NCBI GenBank assembly: GCA_965112735.1
Contig: OZ218965.1
Coordinates: 1,240,001-1,304,000, forward strand
Source: Phaeosaccion multiseriatum
Lineage: Eukaryota > Ochrophyta, other classes
Direction: 5' to 3'
DNA: 64,000 nucleotides
Part shown: in pieces, positions 44,921-57,524 of the stretch
Layout of the letters: every line of letters begins with the position of its first letter
How positions within the stretch are numbered: the first letter of the stretch is position 1
Translations under genes and position numbers: made by a program
The notes under the pieces: generated by a model
Databases searched by the model: none
The model's input: the letters and a program-made list of their open reading frames with translations, nothing else
Told to the model about the DNA's origin: nothing

Positions 44921-45480
44921 GCAGATGGATACCCAAAACATTCGGCAGCGCCTCGTTCCGTTTTGAATTTCAGGTTGTTGGTGTGGTCTCCAAGGGAGAA
45001 GGAGGGACTTGGCTCCACAGCCCAGGCCCAAGCAATCGACCGTGGCGCCGCTGAGCAGATGATAATGATGATGAGATGATGAGCGGGTCATTCGAGAGAA
45101 TCGTCCCGTTGAGTGTGGTAGTGGGGGCCGCCCCCCAGGGTTCGGCATGACCCCCCTCGGGGACGTGTGGTGCAGCAGGCTATGGACAGTACGAGGCGAG
45201 GCAAGGCTTTTTCTTCTGTGGTTGGCTCTGGCTCCTTCGGGTGTTCGTTCGGTGTAGCTGCACGACCGCCCTTCCTGGGACGAGGCGATGCAAGGCTTTT
45301 TCTTCTGTGGTTTGCTGTGGTTCCTTCAGGGGTTCGTTCGGTGTAGCTTCACTTCACTCCGTTGTGGGTCCGTCCCAGGAAGACTTGCTGTGCTGTGATT
45401 CGGTCAAACCATTGGCGATGGTACCTGATGGACACAAGTGTGCGCGAGTGCTGGACTCTTGTATCCAGGTGTACATCACC

Positions 45481-45518
<38 letters not shown>

Positions 45519-47738
45519 GTGGAGAGCCAGCGGCCAATTCCGACTCAAAAGCAGGGGCCTGGCCCCCCAGGGAGGGAAGAGAGGTTGAGTAAAGAGGGTC
45601 GGGGGGCGGGGGGGGGGGAGGGTTCCCTGGACTTGGGGGTCTCGTTTCTTCGTTTGTTCGTTGGCTCGGTCGCGAAACGCATACACTAAATAAACTAAAT
45701 AGAAATAGAGGGCTTTTGTGCACTTTCTTGTGCTCGTGGCTCGGGATGAAGCGCTCGGGGGGTGGGGGAGCTCCTGTTCTATCCGAGGCGAAGAGGGGCT
45801 GACCATACACCAGTTGACCCTCGACCACACAAGTAGACTTCACATACACCAGTTGACCCTCGACCACACAAGAAGGTCGTACCGCTCCCTAGCAACACGG
45901 CACAGCTTTGGTTTGCTTTGTTTGCTATGTTGACTGACTTGTCGGTGTTCCAATGCAATTTAATTCTAATGCTATTTTGTAAGTTGTTTTGTCCATTAGA
46001 AGAATAACACTTCCCGGGTCATTTTTGGCAGGACAACGTGGGGCCTGCACGGCCGAATTTCTCTCTTGAAAGTCCCAGACCCTACACATGCATGGTGTTG
46101 ATGGTGTGTGATGGTGTGTGATGGTGTGTGATGGTGTGTGATGGTGTGTTGATGGTGTGTGATGGTGTGTGATGGTGTGTGATGGTGTGTGATGGTGTGT
46201 GATGGTGTGTGATGGTGTGTGATGGTGTGTGATGGTGTGTTGATGGTGTGTTGATGGTGTGTGATGGTGTGTTGATGGTGTGTTGATGGTGTGTGATGGT
46301 GTGTTGATGGTGTGTGATGGTGTGTGATGGTGTGTTGATGGTGTGTGATGGTGTGTGATGGTGTGTGATGGTGTGTTGATGGTGTGTGATGGTGTGTTGA
46401 TGGTGTGTGATGGTGTGTGATGGTGTGTTGATGGTGTGTTGATGGTGTGTTGATGGTGTGTTGATGGTGTGTGATGGTGTGTGATGGTGTGTGATGGTGT
46501 GTTGATGGTGTGTGATGGTGTGTTGATGGTGTGTTGATGGTGTGTTGATGGTGTGGAGTCTGCAAACCGCACAGCCGTAAATCCATACATCCAGAAATGG
46601 TGGGCCTTACACCCGTTGTGCCTTCCTTTTCCACAGACCCCACACAATGTGTTGGGGGTTGCTAGTCATCTTTGCTCTCTACTGTGTGCGAGTTTCTGGA
46701 CCAGCAAGTAGAGCGCCCACATAAGCCTCTCTGACCCAGAGGGAGTGGTTGGGGCTACCAGCAGCCCCAGCACTTGCTTGTAGCAGGAGCACCAGCAAGG
46801 GAGGCAAAGGGGGGTGGCAGCAGAGCAGTCACCAGGGGAGGAAGCCAGGCGCGGCAGCTGCGGTAGATACAGCTAAGGAACAAGGGGTGACAGCAGGAGA
46901 GGCGGGCGCGGCGACAGCTTCCTCTACAGACTCTCTCATGGACACCCCATTTGTTTAGTGTCTCGACTTCTGGGCCATTTTCAGTCACATTCTCTCATGT
47001 GTCCCACCACCTTTGAAAGGCGCTGAAGCGCTGAAGCGGCTACTCCTACTGACCTGACAAGCACAACACGTTGATGTGCTCTATTCCCGTATCGCTCCCT
47101 TCCTCCTCTCCCGCCAAATATCTCACCACAATGAGCTCGCCACCTTTAGCAACTCACCCTATCAGGCATCCGATGGGAGGCTTGGCCTCTATAGAAGCTC
47201 CCCCACATATCAGTGAAGCGTTCCTGCGCAAAGATGTACATTATTGGAGCGCAGAGAGCTGTTGTGAGGAGGGGAAAGTAGATCCTTTCATCAGCTCTTC
47301 CGTGCTACTTTGGGAAGATTGTCGGGTGCAGCTTGAAGAGATGGACGGCACGAACCACCTATAAAGCTGGCCACTCGAGCAAGTCATTGAACGATCAAGT
47401 GCATATTTCCCATCTCTCTCTCCTTCTCCCTTCTTCACACAACAAAGTACCCGACGTGCTCACTGTGCCCTCAAATTTCGCCTCCCCTTCTCACCGACGT
47501 TTGAAAGCAATCCAAGGCGTATTTTACATTACCAGGGACGCACAGCCTAGAACTCACTCTTGTCTCCCCATATACCCCACCCTCTCTCTCCTCCGTCTAT
47601 TGTAGCTCTCGCGCGGGAAGAAGAGAGTTAAGCAATTTTTAGAACAGATTCCATTTGGGTAAAAAAGTCAACAAAAGATCACCGGGGGGCGTACGTGAAA
47701 CACAAAAGGGTGGTCGCCCGGATCCACCGCCCAGATCC
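44921..47738. other. 2.8-kb intergenic region, no supported gene
   Basis: Contains a duplicated ~75-bp block (45200-45262 and 45285-45352, both with AGGCTTTTTCTTCTGTGGTT), a (CT)n run at 45481-45516, a duplicated ~40-bp block at 45804-45873 (ACACCAGTTGACCCTCGACC) and the GATGGTGTGT repeat at 46094-46555. A 96-codon ATG frame at 47074-47364 has no recognisable domain. Confidence 0.5.
46094..46555 (+). repeat. GATGGTGTGT / TGATGGTGTGT mixed 10- and 11-mer array
   Basis: About 45 units in which 10-bp and 11-bp (extra T) versions alternate irregularly. The pattern of lengths makes it a hypervariable marker candidate. Thr/His-rich open frames on the minus strand are artefacts. Confidence 0.93.
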
Positions 47739-50700
47739 ATGAGGTTTGGGGGCTTTGAGGGCAATGAGGTGAGCTTTCTTCGATGATACCATCCACGCGC
47801 ATCTCGCTAGGCTCATGAAGCCATAGCCATGGGGAGCTGAGGTGGTTCGCCGGTCGTGCTCCAGCCTTTTTCATCTCGCTCCCCGGAAAGCTCATATGCT
47901 CTGAGTGATTTTTTGACATGACAGCAGACTGCCCCGCCCCTGTTTTTGTTGCTGTGATGTCCTTGTCATCCACACTCTAACCCTCCTCCCACAAACTCCT
48001 CCTGTCGGACCACACACACACCAGGAGCGAGAGCTCCTCGATGCCATCGAAGAGGACGCCGATGGAGAGTGCGCAGACCGCCCCAATGCCGCCGTGGTGG
48101 AGGCGGTGCAGGCCTTCGTGGCAGCCAAGGGCTCCGAGGCACTGGACAAGCCTCTCCACCCGGGAAACATGACTGCCCTCCAAGCCGCCATCGCCGCTGG
48201 CAAGGGCGGCATCGTCCCCCTGCTCCTGGCAGAGGGTGCCTCTGCGGACGCGCACGACAAAGACGTGCTCCCCAACCAGGGCAGCCGAACTCCGCTAACC
48301 CCTCTCGCGATGGCGGCCGAGGGGGGAGACGAGGAGATGGTCCGAGCTCTGCTGGCAGGTGGCGCCACCGTCAACCTCGCCTCTGTCAAGGGCCACACCC
48401 CTCTGCTGCAGGTAACCAAAGCTATGCCTTGGAACTCCCTAATCATCCTGTTGCTGCTGCTACTGCTGCTGCTGCTGGACTTGTTAGTGTGCTGTACTAT
48501 CCCCAACCCACTGGCTCCTCCCTCTTCCTTGTGCTTGTGCTTGTAGGCGGCGATGAACGGTCACCCTGGTGTGGTAGGGCTCCTCCTCTCTGCCGAGGCC
48601 GCAGTGGACGTACAGAACGATGAGCGTTGCACTCCACTCATCATGGCGGCGTTAGAGGGGCACCAAGATGTGAGTAGCGGTGTTCGTAACCGTAAGCGTA
48701 CGTTGTGTAACCGTGTAAACCGTCTCAACGCAGTTGTCCTGTCTTCGTTTGTGTGCATCACGCACCACTCTGCCCACCACATGCTCTGGCGCCATTCATA
48801 CACACGTAACCTTACATACACCCGTGCCTCGTCACTCCCAATCTCTATCTCTCTCTCTATATATATATATATATCTCTCCCTCTCTCTCTGTCTCTATCT
48901 CTATCTCTATCACTCTCTCTGTCTCTCTCTCTATACTCTCTCTCTCCATCTCTCTCGCGCTCTCTCATCTGATCCTCATCTCTCTCTCTCTCTCTCTACA
49001 TATATATGTATGTCAGGTGGTGCAACAGCTGCTCGACGCCGGTGCCGACGTGAACCGAGCGAGCTCCACCACCCCCCTCGCCGCCGCCGTGCTGGGCAGG
49101 CAGTCGCACGTGGTTCACCAACTCATCAACGTAGGGGCAGACGTGGGCGGGGGGGGGCTCGAACCCACGCCGCTCTTCCTCGCCACTGCCGTGGGGGAAG
49201 AAGGGCTCGTGGAGACTCTGCTGGCGGCAGGGGCAAAGGCGATCGGCATGGGTCTGTTGTCCTTGGCGTGCGATGGTGGCCACGCGGCCATCGTAGGCCT
49301 GCTCCTGGGGGCCGGGGTGAAGGCGGACGAGTGCAGGGAGGGAGAGACACCGCTCTACATCTCCGCGGCCAAGGGGGACGCCGCGATTGTGGGCAAGCTG
49401 CTCGAGGCAGGGGCGGCCCCCGACGAGACCAAGAATGGCATGACGCCGCTCTTTGTTGCCGCCATGAAGGGACATGCCGATGCGGTGACCCTCTTGGTCA
49501 AGGGAGGGGCGGAGGTGGACCAGGCTAGCACGGAAGGCCTCACGCCCCTGCAGACGGCGGCGGCGGCAGGCCACTCCGACACAGTCAAGGCACTGCTGGC
49601 GTGTGGGGCCACGGTGGGGCAGAGGGGTCTGGATGGGGTGGGTGGGCTGCACTTGGCGGCTGCGGCAGGGCACGATGAGGTGAGTGGGGGAAGTGGTGAG
49701 GGTGAGGGGGAGGAGGGGAGGGAGGGAGAGGGAGGGGGGAGGAGGGAGGGAGAGGGAGGGAGGGAGGAGGGAAAGGGAAGGAGGGGTGGTGGTTTTTTCT
49801 TTCTTCCCATCTTACGCAAAAAGCTTTGGCATCCCGCAGCACTCGAATTCCCCCTGTGTTTCGTAGTATCCGACATGGGCTTTCGGTGATCGATTTTATT
49901 ATCCCCCTGCTGAAACCTAAAGCTATACGTAACCCTTACGTAATCTAAAGCATACGTAACCCTTCCGTACGTTCCTGCCTAACACGCACAGGTGGTGCGG
50001 CAGCTGCTCGCGGCCGGTGCTCCGGTGCACACACAGGATACACAGGGAGACACCCCGCTGTACAAGGTAGGTGACGTCATTATGCTTACGTAATGGTTAC
50101 GTACTTGTCGGGAGTGGTGTGTGTGTGTGTGTGTACGGAGAGGAGAGGTGTTGCCTCGCCTCACGGCTGTTTTAGGCCCCAGCCTCCCCCACTTCCGCCC
50201 CCTTCCCTCCCCGCACTGGCTCAGTGCCGCACGCATCCCCTCTGTGCCCCCCCCCCCCCCCCCCCCCCTTTCTCCCTTCCCCCTCTCTCTTACCTCTCCC
50301 CCGACTCCCTCGCTCCTCCCTATCCCACCTCTCCCCCTCCCCTAATACAAAACACTTATGTATATATATATCCTTCTCCCTCTCCTCCCGTCCCCTCCCC
50401 TCCCCTCCCCTCCCCTCCCTTCTCCCTCCCCTCCCCTCTCTCCTTCTCCCTCCCCTCCCCTCCCCTCTCCTCTCAGGCTGCACGCGTGGGTCACAGCGGC
50501 GTGGTGAACCAACTCCTCGCGGCAGGAGCCATCGCCAATGGAGAGGCGGGCGCAGCCGATGGGGCACGAGCCCTGGCCAAAGCCTGCTCCGAAGGGCGAT
50601 CCGCTTGTGTGCACGAGTTGTTGACATACCGCGCCGATGTCAAGAAGGCCATCGCACACGCGAGGAGGAAGAGCTGGCCGCATGTAGGGAAGCGACTCGC

Positions 50701-51148
50701 AGCGCAGGCCAAGGAGCACGAGACGAGGCAGGCTCAGCTTGAGGTGGTGCGGGTGAGGGACGCCAAGAAGCAGGCCGTGGACTTGGAGGCCTACTTGGAC
50801 GGTCTGCCCGTTGTTGGGCTCATGCGCTTCGTGGACGGGGCGCTCTTCCCGGGGGGGCCAAACGCTCGCCCGAGGGGGGAAGAGGAGGAGGGGGAGGGGG
50901 CGCAGTTGGGTGTACATGGCTACCAGCACCAGCACCAGCACCAGCACCGCCCCCAGCCGGGGCCTTGCATGGGTCAAGGACACCAGGGGGGGCATCAGCC
51001 TTGTTGTGGGGAGGGTCAGGGTCAGGGTCAGCAGGGTCATGATCAGGAGCGGTCTCTCGGGGAACGGGGTGTGCGTGCGTGCGTGCTCTTGACCATGGCG
51101 GAGGAGATGGTGGGGGGGACCTGTAGTGAGACGGAGGAGAGGCCGTGA
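47739..51148 (+). CDS. Long ankyrin-repeat protein
   Basis: Exons 47739-47768, 48025-48411, 48547-48669, 49017-49679, 49992-50066 and 50477-51148, all phase 0, 649 aa. The first exon (MRFGGFEGNE) is the weakest call; everything from ERELLDAIEEDADGECADRP onwards is secure. About thirteen canonical 33-residue ankyrin repeats follow (for example TPLLQAAMNGHPGVVGLLLS, TPLYISAAKGDAAIVGKLLE, TPLQTAAAAGHSDTVKALLA, DTPLYKAARVGHSGVVNQLL). Several introns fall at the same repeat position, just before VVxQLL or after TPLxx, as expected for repeat duplication with introns. A charged helical segment (HVGKRLAAQAKEHETRQAQL) and a Gln/Gly/His low-complexity tail with QHQHQHQHRPQP close the protein. Protein-protein scaffold by family; unrelated in sequence to the Trp-rich array family. 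Confidence 0.82.
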
Positions 51149-51419
51149 GGTACCAGGGAGGGAGGGAGGGAGGGGGAGGGAGGGAGTGGATGGGGGGGGG
51201 GGGGGGGGGGCAGAGGGAAGGAGAGGGAAGGGGTAGAGGAGGGCAAGTAGACAAAGAGAGGGACGGGGGGGTGGGGGGCAGATGGATGGCACTCTACTGC
51301 CTTAGGGTATACAAAGCAGCACACAGAAGGGCTTCGAAGAGAATAGGGATGGCAGCGCACTGCTTGATGGATGAAGTGGAGAAGGGGGGGGGGGGGGGGC
51401 ACAGGGGTGGTCAGAGGCC

Positions 51420-51585
51420 CTATGTGGACAGACACAGGGGTGTGGACTAAGCGGAGGATGGTGCGGTAGACAGACACTGGGAGGTATGGACTATCTGCGG
51501 TGGACAGACACAGGGAGGTATGGACTATCTGCGGCAGACAGACACAGGGAGGTATGGACTAAGCGGGGGATGGTGCGGTAGACTG
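51420..51585 (+). repeat. ~36-bp imperfect tandem repeat
   Basis: About four copies of a unit containing GACAGACACAGGGAGGTATG and GACTATCTGCGG or GACTAAGCGG. Confidence 0.8.
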
Positions 51586-52025
51586 TACGTAGCTGGACGA
51601 GGGAGTTCAACACAAACGGAAAGACAAGCCACAAACGGAATGACAAGGGAGCGTTTAACACAAATGGAAAGAGAGGGGAGCTAAACAAACACACCCGAGT
51701 TGCTTCTTGCTTCTTCGTCCCTGAGGTGGGGTAGGCCTCAGCGCTTGCATTGCCTTTTTTATCGTTGCCTTCGATATTTCATGTCGACATCGATTTATGA
51801 TCTCGATCTCTGTTCTCGCCGCGGTGTGAAGTAAGTCGAGCGAAGAGAGGGCGGGCGCTTAGAAGAGGGCATGGCACCACAACCCTCTGGTGTCCCTCTT
51901 GCCTTCTTCCATGTCCAACAACAGTCAGACAAGAGTCGGACAGCAGTCAGAGAGCAGAGCAAAGAGCTGGGAGGGCATGAAATGAGCACTGCTCTTCATC
52001 CTGCTGTCCATGGCACTGAGAGGAG

Positions 52026-52339
52026 TGTGTGTGTGCGTGCGTGCGTGCGTGTGTGCGTGTGTGCGTGTGTGCGTGCGTGTGTGCGTGTGTGCGTGTGTGC
52101 GTGTGTGCGTGTGTGTGTGTGTGTGCGTGCGTGTGTGGGTGTGTGCGTGTGTGCGTGCGTGTGTGCGTGCGTGCGTGTGTGCGTGTGTGCGTGTGTGTGT
52201 GCGTGCGTGTGTGCGTGCGTGCGTGCGTGCGTGTGTGCGTGTGTGCGTGCGTGTGTGCGTGTGTGCGTGTGTGCGTGTGTGTGCGTGTGTGCATGTGTCC
52301 GTGCGTGCGTGCGTGCGTGCGTGCGTGCGTGTGTGCGTG
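52026..52339 (+). repeat. (GTGC)n/(GT)n array
   Basis: Over 300 bp of GTGTGC/GTGC repeats, open in several frames on both strands because no stop occurs in the unit. Confidence 0.93.
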
Positions 52340-52826
52340 CATAGCTCATCACGCCAATGGGGATTGGGCGTAGTGGGTGTGTGGAGCGTGGAGCGTGGAG
52401 CGGGGTCCAAAGGGATGGGCGACCCAAGACGGTGGCGGGTGTGTCTACGCCCTCTGCAGGCCTAGTAGCATATATGCCAGGCGGAATACAACGGGGCCTC
52501 CTCGAATTATGTAGTAGTAGTAGCTGGCTATGGCTTATCTCCCTTTTGAACTGGCTGGCTACGGCCGGTGTGCTGAACGGCTTAGCGAGTCCCCCGTCCC
52601 CATCGCATTTAGGGCTTACGCGAGAAGTCAACAAGTAGGTAGAGAAGAAGAGAAAGAGGAGAAGCCACAGAATAAATGAACCCTTCTTCTTCCGTGTACG
52701 GCTACTATGGTGTAGTAGTATTATCAGTATCGTAGGCTTTCGGCCCTTAGGCTTTACCATCATTAGCTTTCGCCTGAGTATTTTGCACTTTCTTAGCAGC
52801 AGGCTTCCTCAGCTTTAGCTTTAGCT

Positions 52827-55519
52827 TTAGCTGCCCTCCCCCCCTAGTCCCTTTCTCGAGACCCTTTTGGGCGAGCCCCCTCGGGCATTCGCATTCGACC
52901 CCCCCCTGGGGTCCGCCACAACCCCCTCGGGCAGAGGCAGCTGCAGCGACAGCACCCCCCCCCCGCCCCCTGCGGCAAGCTTGTTGGCGGCCCTGAGGGT
53001 CTTGTTCTTGAGCTCGTCCCTCGTCAGGGGCCTCTCGTCGTCCTCCACCTCGTCCTCCTCCCCTGGCACATAAGGGGATGGCAGTGGATGGGCAGGGAGG
53101 AAGATGATGATGATGGTGATGGGAGTGGATGGGCAGAGAGAGAGATGGCAGTGGATGGATGGGCACGCGAGTGTCAGCAGGGTCGGTCCAGGCGTATGGG
53201 CACACGGAGGGGCACAAGACGCTTAAGGGCTGCCTCCCATCCCTCCCTCCCTCCCTCTTTCTCTAATGTGTACGTATGTGTGTGTATGTATGCATGTGTG
53301 TGCGTGTGTGTGTGTGCGTGTGTGTGCGTGTGCGTGTGTGTGTGCGTGCGTGTATGTGTGTGCGTGCGTGTGTTGTGTGTGCACGTGCTCTTCCCACCCA
53401 CCTGAGCTGTAATCGTCCCAACTCGGAGGCTGCACCACGAGCTTGCGGCTCCCTGTCGCTGCGGTGGATTGGGAGAGGGATGGCAGTGGATGGTGGTGGA
53501 TGGCAGTGGATGGCAATGGATGGCAATGGATGGCAGTGGATGGGGAGGGGATGGGGAGGGGCAGCGGTGTATGGATGGAGTGTCGCAGTGGGACGAGGGA
53601 GAGGGGGGGGAGGGGAGGGATGAAGCCACCGGATAGCAGTGGATAGAGAGGGGTGGGGAAGATGGCAGTGGATGGGGGTGGGGGCGTTACGTTACATGTA
53701 CAAATGTAGAGCGGGCTTAATGTCTGAGGGCATGCTCGCCACTTTCCTCTCTCTGAGCCTCTGTCTAAGGGCATGCTCGCCACTTTCCACTCTCTGAGCC
53801 TCTCTCTGAGGCTCTGTCTGAGGGCATGCTCGCCACTTTCCTTTCTCTGAGGCTCTCTCGGAGTCTCTCTCTGGTCCAGTCTTCCCCTTGCTCGGGCCCA
53901 CTCCCCTCCTCTCTCTACTCCGCCCCCCCCCCTCCTCTCCCTGCTCCAGCCCCCCACCCTCTCCCTGCTCCTGCCTCCCCCTCCCCTCCCCTCCCCTCTC
54001 TTGCCCTCTCTGGCCCTCTCTGGCCTACCTGGATTGGGAGAAGCGCTGCTCCCCCCAGCGCCTGCTCCCATGAGTCCCTCGTCGCTGCTGCCCCCGTTGG
54101 CTGCCATCCCCCCCTGTCCTGACACCACCTGTGCCTCCTCTGTGGGGCGTGAAATGTTCTGCGAGGACGCATACGTGGCGAGAATCTCTCCCGTTCGCTG
54201 CTCGATGAGGCCGAGGTACTGCAGCATGTTGGACTCCGTCACGCCTGTCACAGATGGCACGCGATGTGGGGGGGGTTGGTAGGACAGAGGGTGGAGGAGC
54301 AGCCAAGTGAGAGTCAGAGGGGTGTGGGGTGTGGAACATTTTTGTTCTTGTTTTGCGACTCTCACCAACCCCTGCCGACGCACCAACACACCCACCAATG
54401 CACTCCCTCCTCTGTCCCGACACCCCATACCCACCCACACCGCTCCGTCCCGACGCCATGTCCTGACACCGCTTACCCCTAACCACCCGCTGTCCTGACA
54501 CCACTTACCCCCAACCACCCTCTGTCCTGACACCGCTTACCCCTAACCACCCTCTGTCCTGACACCACTTACCCCCAACCACCCTCTGTCCTGACACCGC
54601 TTACCCCTAACCACTCTCTGTCCTGACACCACTTACCCCTAACCACCCTCTGTCCTGACACCGCTTACCCCTAACCACCCGCTGTCCTGACACCGCTTAC
54701 CCCTAACCACCCTCTGTCCTGACACCGCTTACCCCTAACCACCCGCTGTCCTGACACCGCTTACCCCTAACCACCCGCTGTCCTGACACCACTTACCCCT
54801 AACCACCCTCTGTCCTGACACCGCTTACCCCTAACCACCCTCTGTCCTGACACCACTTACCCCCAACCACCCTCTGTCCTGACACCGCTTACCCCTAACC
54901 ACTCTCTGTCCTGACACCACTTACCCCTAACCACCCTCTGTCCTGACACCGCTTACCCCTAACCACCCGCTGTCCTGACACCGCTTACCCCTAACCACCC
55001 TCTGTCCTGACACCGCTTACCCCTAACCACCCGCTGTCCTGACACCGCTTACCCCTAACCACCCTCTGTCCTGACACCGCTTACCCCTAACCACCCTCTG
55101 TCCTGACACCGCTTACCCCTAACCACCCGCTGTCCTGACACCGCTTACCTTGGTTTCCGAGCACCTCCTCCATGGTGCCGCTCGCACCTCCGCCCGACGC
55201 GATGCGCGTGAAGATCCCGTGGATGCCCGTCTGGCAGTGGGCGGATGGTAGGGGATGGCAGGGGATGGCAGGGCATGGCAGTCGATGGCAGGGGAGGGCA
55301 GGGGAGGGGAGGGGATGGTAGTGGATGGTAGTGGATGGCAGTGGATGGCAGGGGATGGCAGTGAGATGAGAGTGGACGGCAGTGGATGGCAGTGGATGGG
55401 TGCTTGAGGGTCGTGGGCACGGATCTGCGCAGGGCCTTTCATTCGTATGCATATTTCATCTCAGCAGCTCGGCAGGTCAGGTTGGGCAGGCAGCGTGTAT
55501 GGGTAGGCATATGGGCAGG

Positions 55520-55550
<31 letters not shown>

Positions 55551-55615
55551 ACAAGCAGGTAAACACCCCAATCAGAGAGAGAGAGAGAGAGCAGAGAGAG
55601 AGAGAGAGAGAGAGA

Positions 55616-55652
<37 letters not shown>

Positions 55653-57165
55653 AGAGAGAGAGATTTGACTAACCTTGAGTGCGTTGACGGTCTTCATGGC
55701 TGCCTGATATCGCGTGTCGAAGTCGTCGGCCTTGTCTTGGGTGCGAGCAAGCTGCTCCTCCAGCCCACGCAGCACCTGGGGAGGAGGGATGGCAGTGGAT
55801 GGGGGCATTGAGATGGGGCAATGAGTGCGATTGATATGCACATATGCACACACATTTGCGAGAATGTGCAGTACAGTAGTTCAGGCATATGGGCAGCTCG
55901 TACAGTAGTTCAGGCATATGGGCAGCTCGTATAGATGCATGTGATTGTAGAGAAGGGGGAGGGATATCCTCCTCTCCCACACACACACACATACATACGT
56001 AATTCTTAGGTTGATTCCTATACGTCCATTCCCCCTCTTCCTCTATGACTTTTAAAGGCTTTATCTTGGCTTCGTGTATCGTCTTCACACACGAGTCTGT
56101 AAGGATGAGACCGATACAAAGCCCCTTATATACAGTTGTAGCCTTATCACTCTCCCGAAATGAAGGAGGGGGGCATCCGTTTCCCCTTGGCCTCGATACC
56201 TAAACTCGACATCGAGTATCGAGTATCGACTACTCCAAATACTCCAAAACAAACGCTTGACTGACCTTCTTGCGCTGCGTGTCTGTGCTGACTCCCTGCC
56301 CCTTGTACTTCTCCGTCTCCCCTCTCGTCTCGCCGATCATAATCTCGAGCCTTTCGATCTCGGTATTGAGGTCGTTGATGTAGTTGAACAAGCTGATGGA
56401 TGGTTCCAAATGGATGTGTGAATAAGGGGGGGTCGGGATGATGAGGCAAAATCAGGTGTGTGGCTGTGAGCAGGCTGTCCAGCGGAACCTTGGCACCGTG
56501 ACAGTAGGGAGGGGGTGCGCAAACCAAACCGCTTCAAGACGGTGACAAGACCGCTTCAAGACGGTTACGAATGAGGGTGGTAGACGGACGGACCAAAAGG
56601 CCGCAGACCATGGACCAATGAATGGACGGACCGACCCCACATCCACTGCCATCCCCTCCATCCACTCCCATCCCCACCCCTCCCACCCCCACCCCATCCA
56701 CTGCCATCCCCACCTGAAGTTGCGCTCCTCGCTCTCCACGAAGAGAGTCAGTACCTCCCGGAGGCTTTCCGCGCCTGTCTCCTGTTGGATCTTCTGTAAC
56801 GCCGCCTCACACGTCAGCCTCCCCGCAGCCTCTCCCTCCACCCCCCCCTTGCCTTTCCCGCCAAGACCAAGACCAAGGCCCATCCCTAGCCCGCCCTCCC
56901 ACTCGCCGAGGACGCCCTTGTCCTCTCCATCCACTGCCATCCCTCCCTCCTCCACCTTGCTGGTCCCCTCGGAGGCATGGCCGGGCCTGCCTGTGGAGCT
57001 GAGCTGCCTCTTCCTCAGGCTCTCTCGGAGCTTCCTGTCGGCCTCGATGAGCTTGCTTAGCTCTCTCCACTCAGACTCGAACTCGTCCCTGTCTTTCACC
57101 GCCTGTTGCCTCAGCGCCACCATCTCGCTCTGCGCCTTGTCTCGAGCCTGTGTGTATCACCAACA

Positions 57166-57199
<34 letters not shown>

Positions 57200-57200
57200 C

Positions 57201-57231
<31 letters not shown>

Positions 57232-57488
57232 GAGGTGTCAAGGGCGGTGGAGGAGTGGAGGGGTGGAGGGGGGTGGATGGGGGTGGATGGGGGTGGATGG
57301 GTGGATGGGTGTGGATGGGTGTGGATGGGGGTTGGTGAACTTGTGTGTGAGTGCCTGCGAGTGTGCTTTCGTCCCCGAAACTCCCTCCATGCCTCCTAAA
57401 ATTCAGCCTGCCGCCTCCAAGAGCGAGCGAGTCCACGTACACACACACACACACACACACACACATGTTGGTGATACACACACACACA

Positions 57489-57524
<36 letters not shown>

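Larger units (their letters stand above)
51149..52826. other. Convergent intergenic region
   Basis: 1.7 kb between the stops of the long ankyrin gene (+) and the dynein-docking gene (-). It holds poly-G runs, the 36-bp repeat at 51420-51585, a clean unique stretch (51600-52000) and the GTGC array. No gene supported. Confidence 0.5.

Noticed and set aside
47074-47364. 96-codon ATG ORF in the 2.8-kb spacer
   Set aside because: Composition is not repeat-like, so it could be real, but there is no recognisable domain, no splice partner and no homologue I can name.
52747-52826. Alternative Lys/Leu-rich end (KLKLKLRKPAAKK) of the dynein-docking protein
   Set aside because: It is in another frame; the spliced phase reaches the stop at 52827 first.
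54457-55148. CRISPR-like array or interstitial telomere (units contain TTACCCCTAACC)
   Set aside because: Units abut with no unique spacers, and the period is 32 bp rather than a 6-7 bp telomere repeat. It lies inside an intron of a conserved gene.
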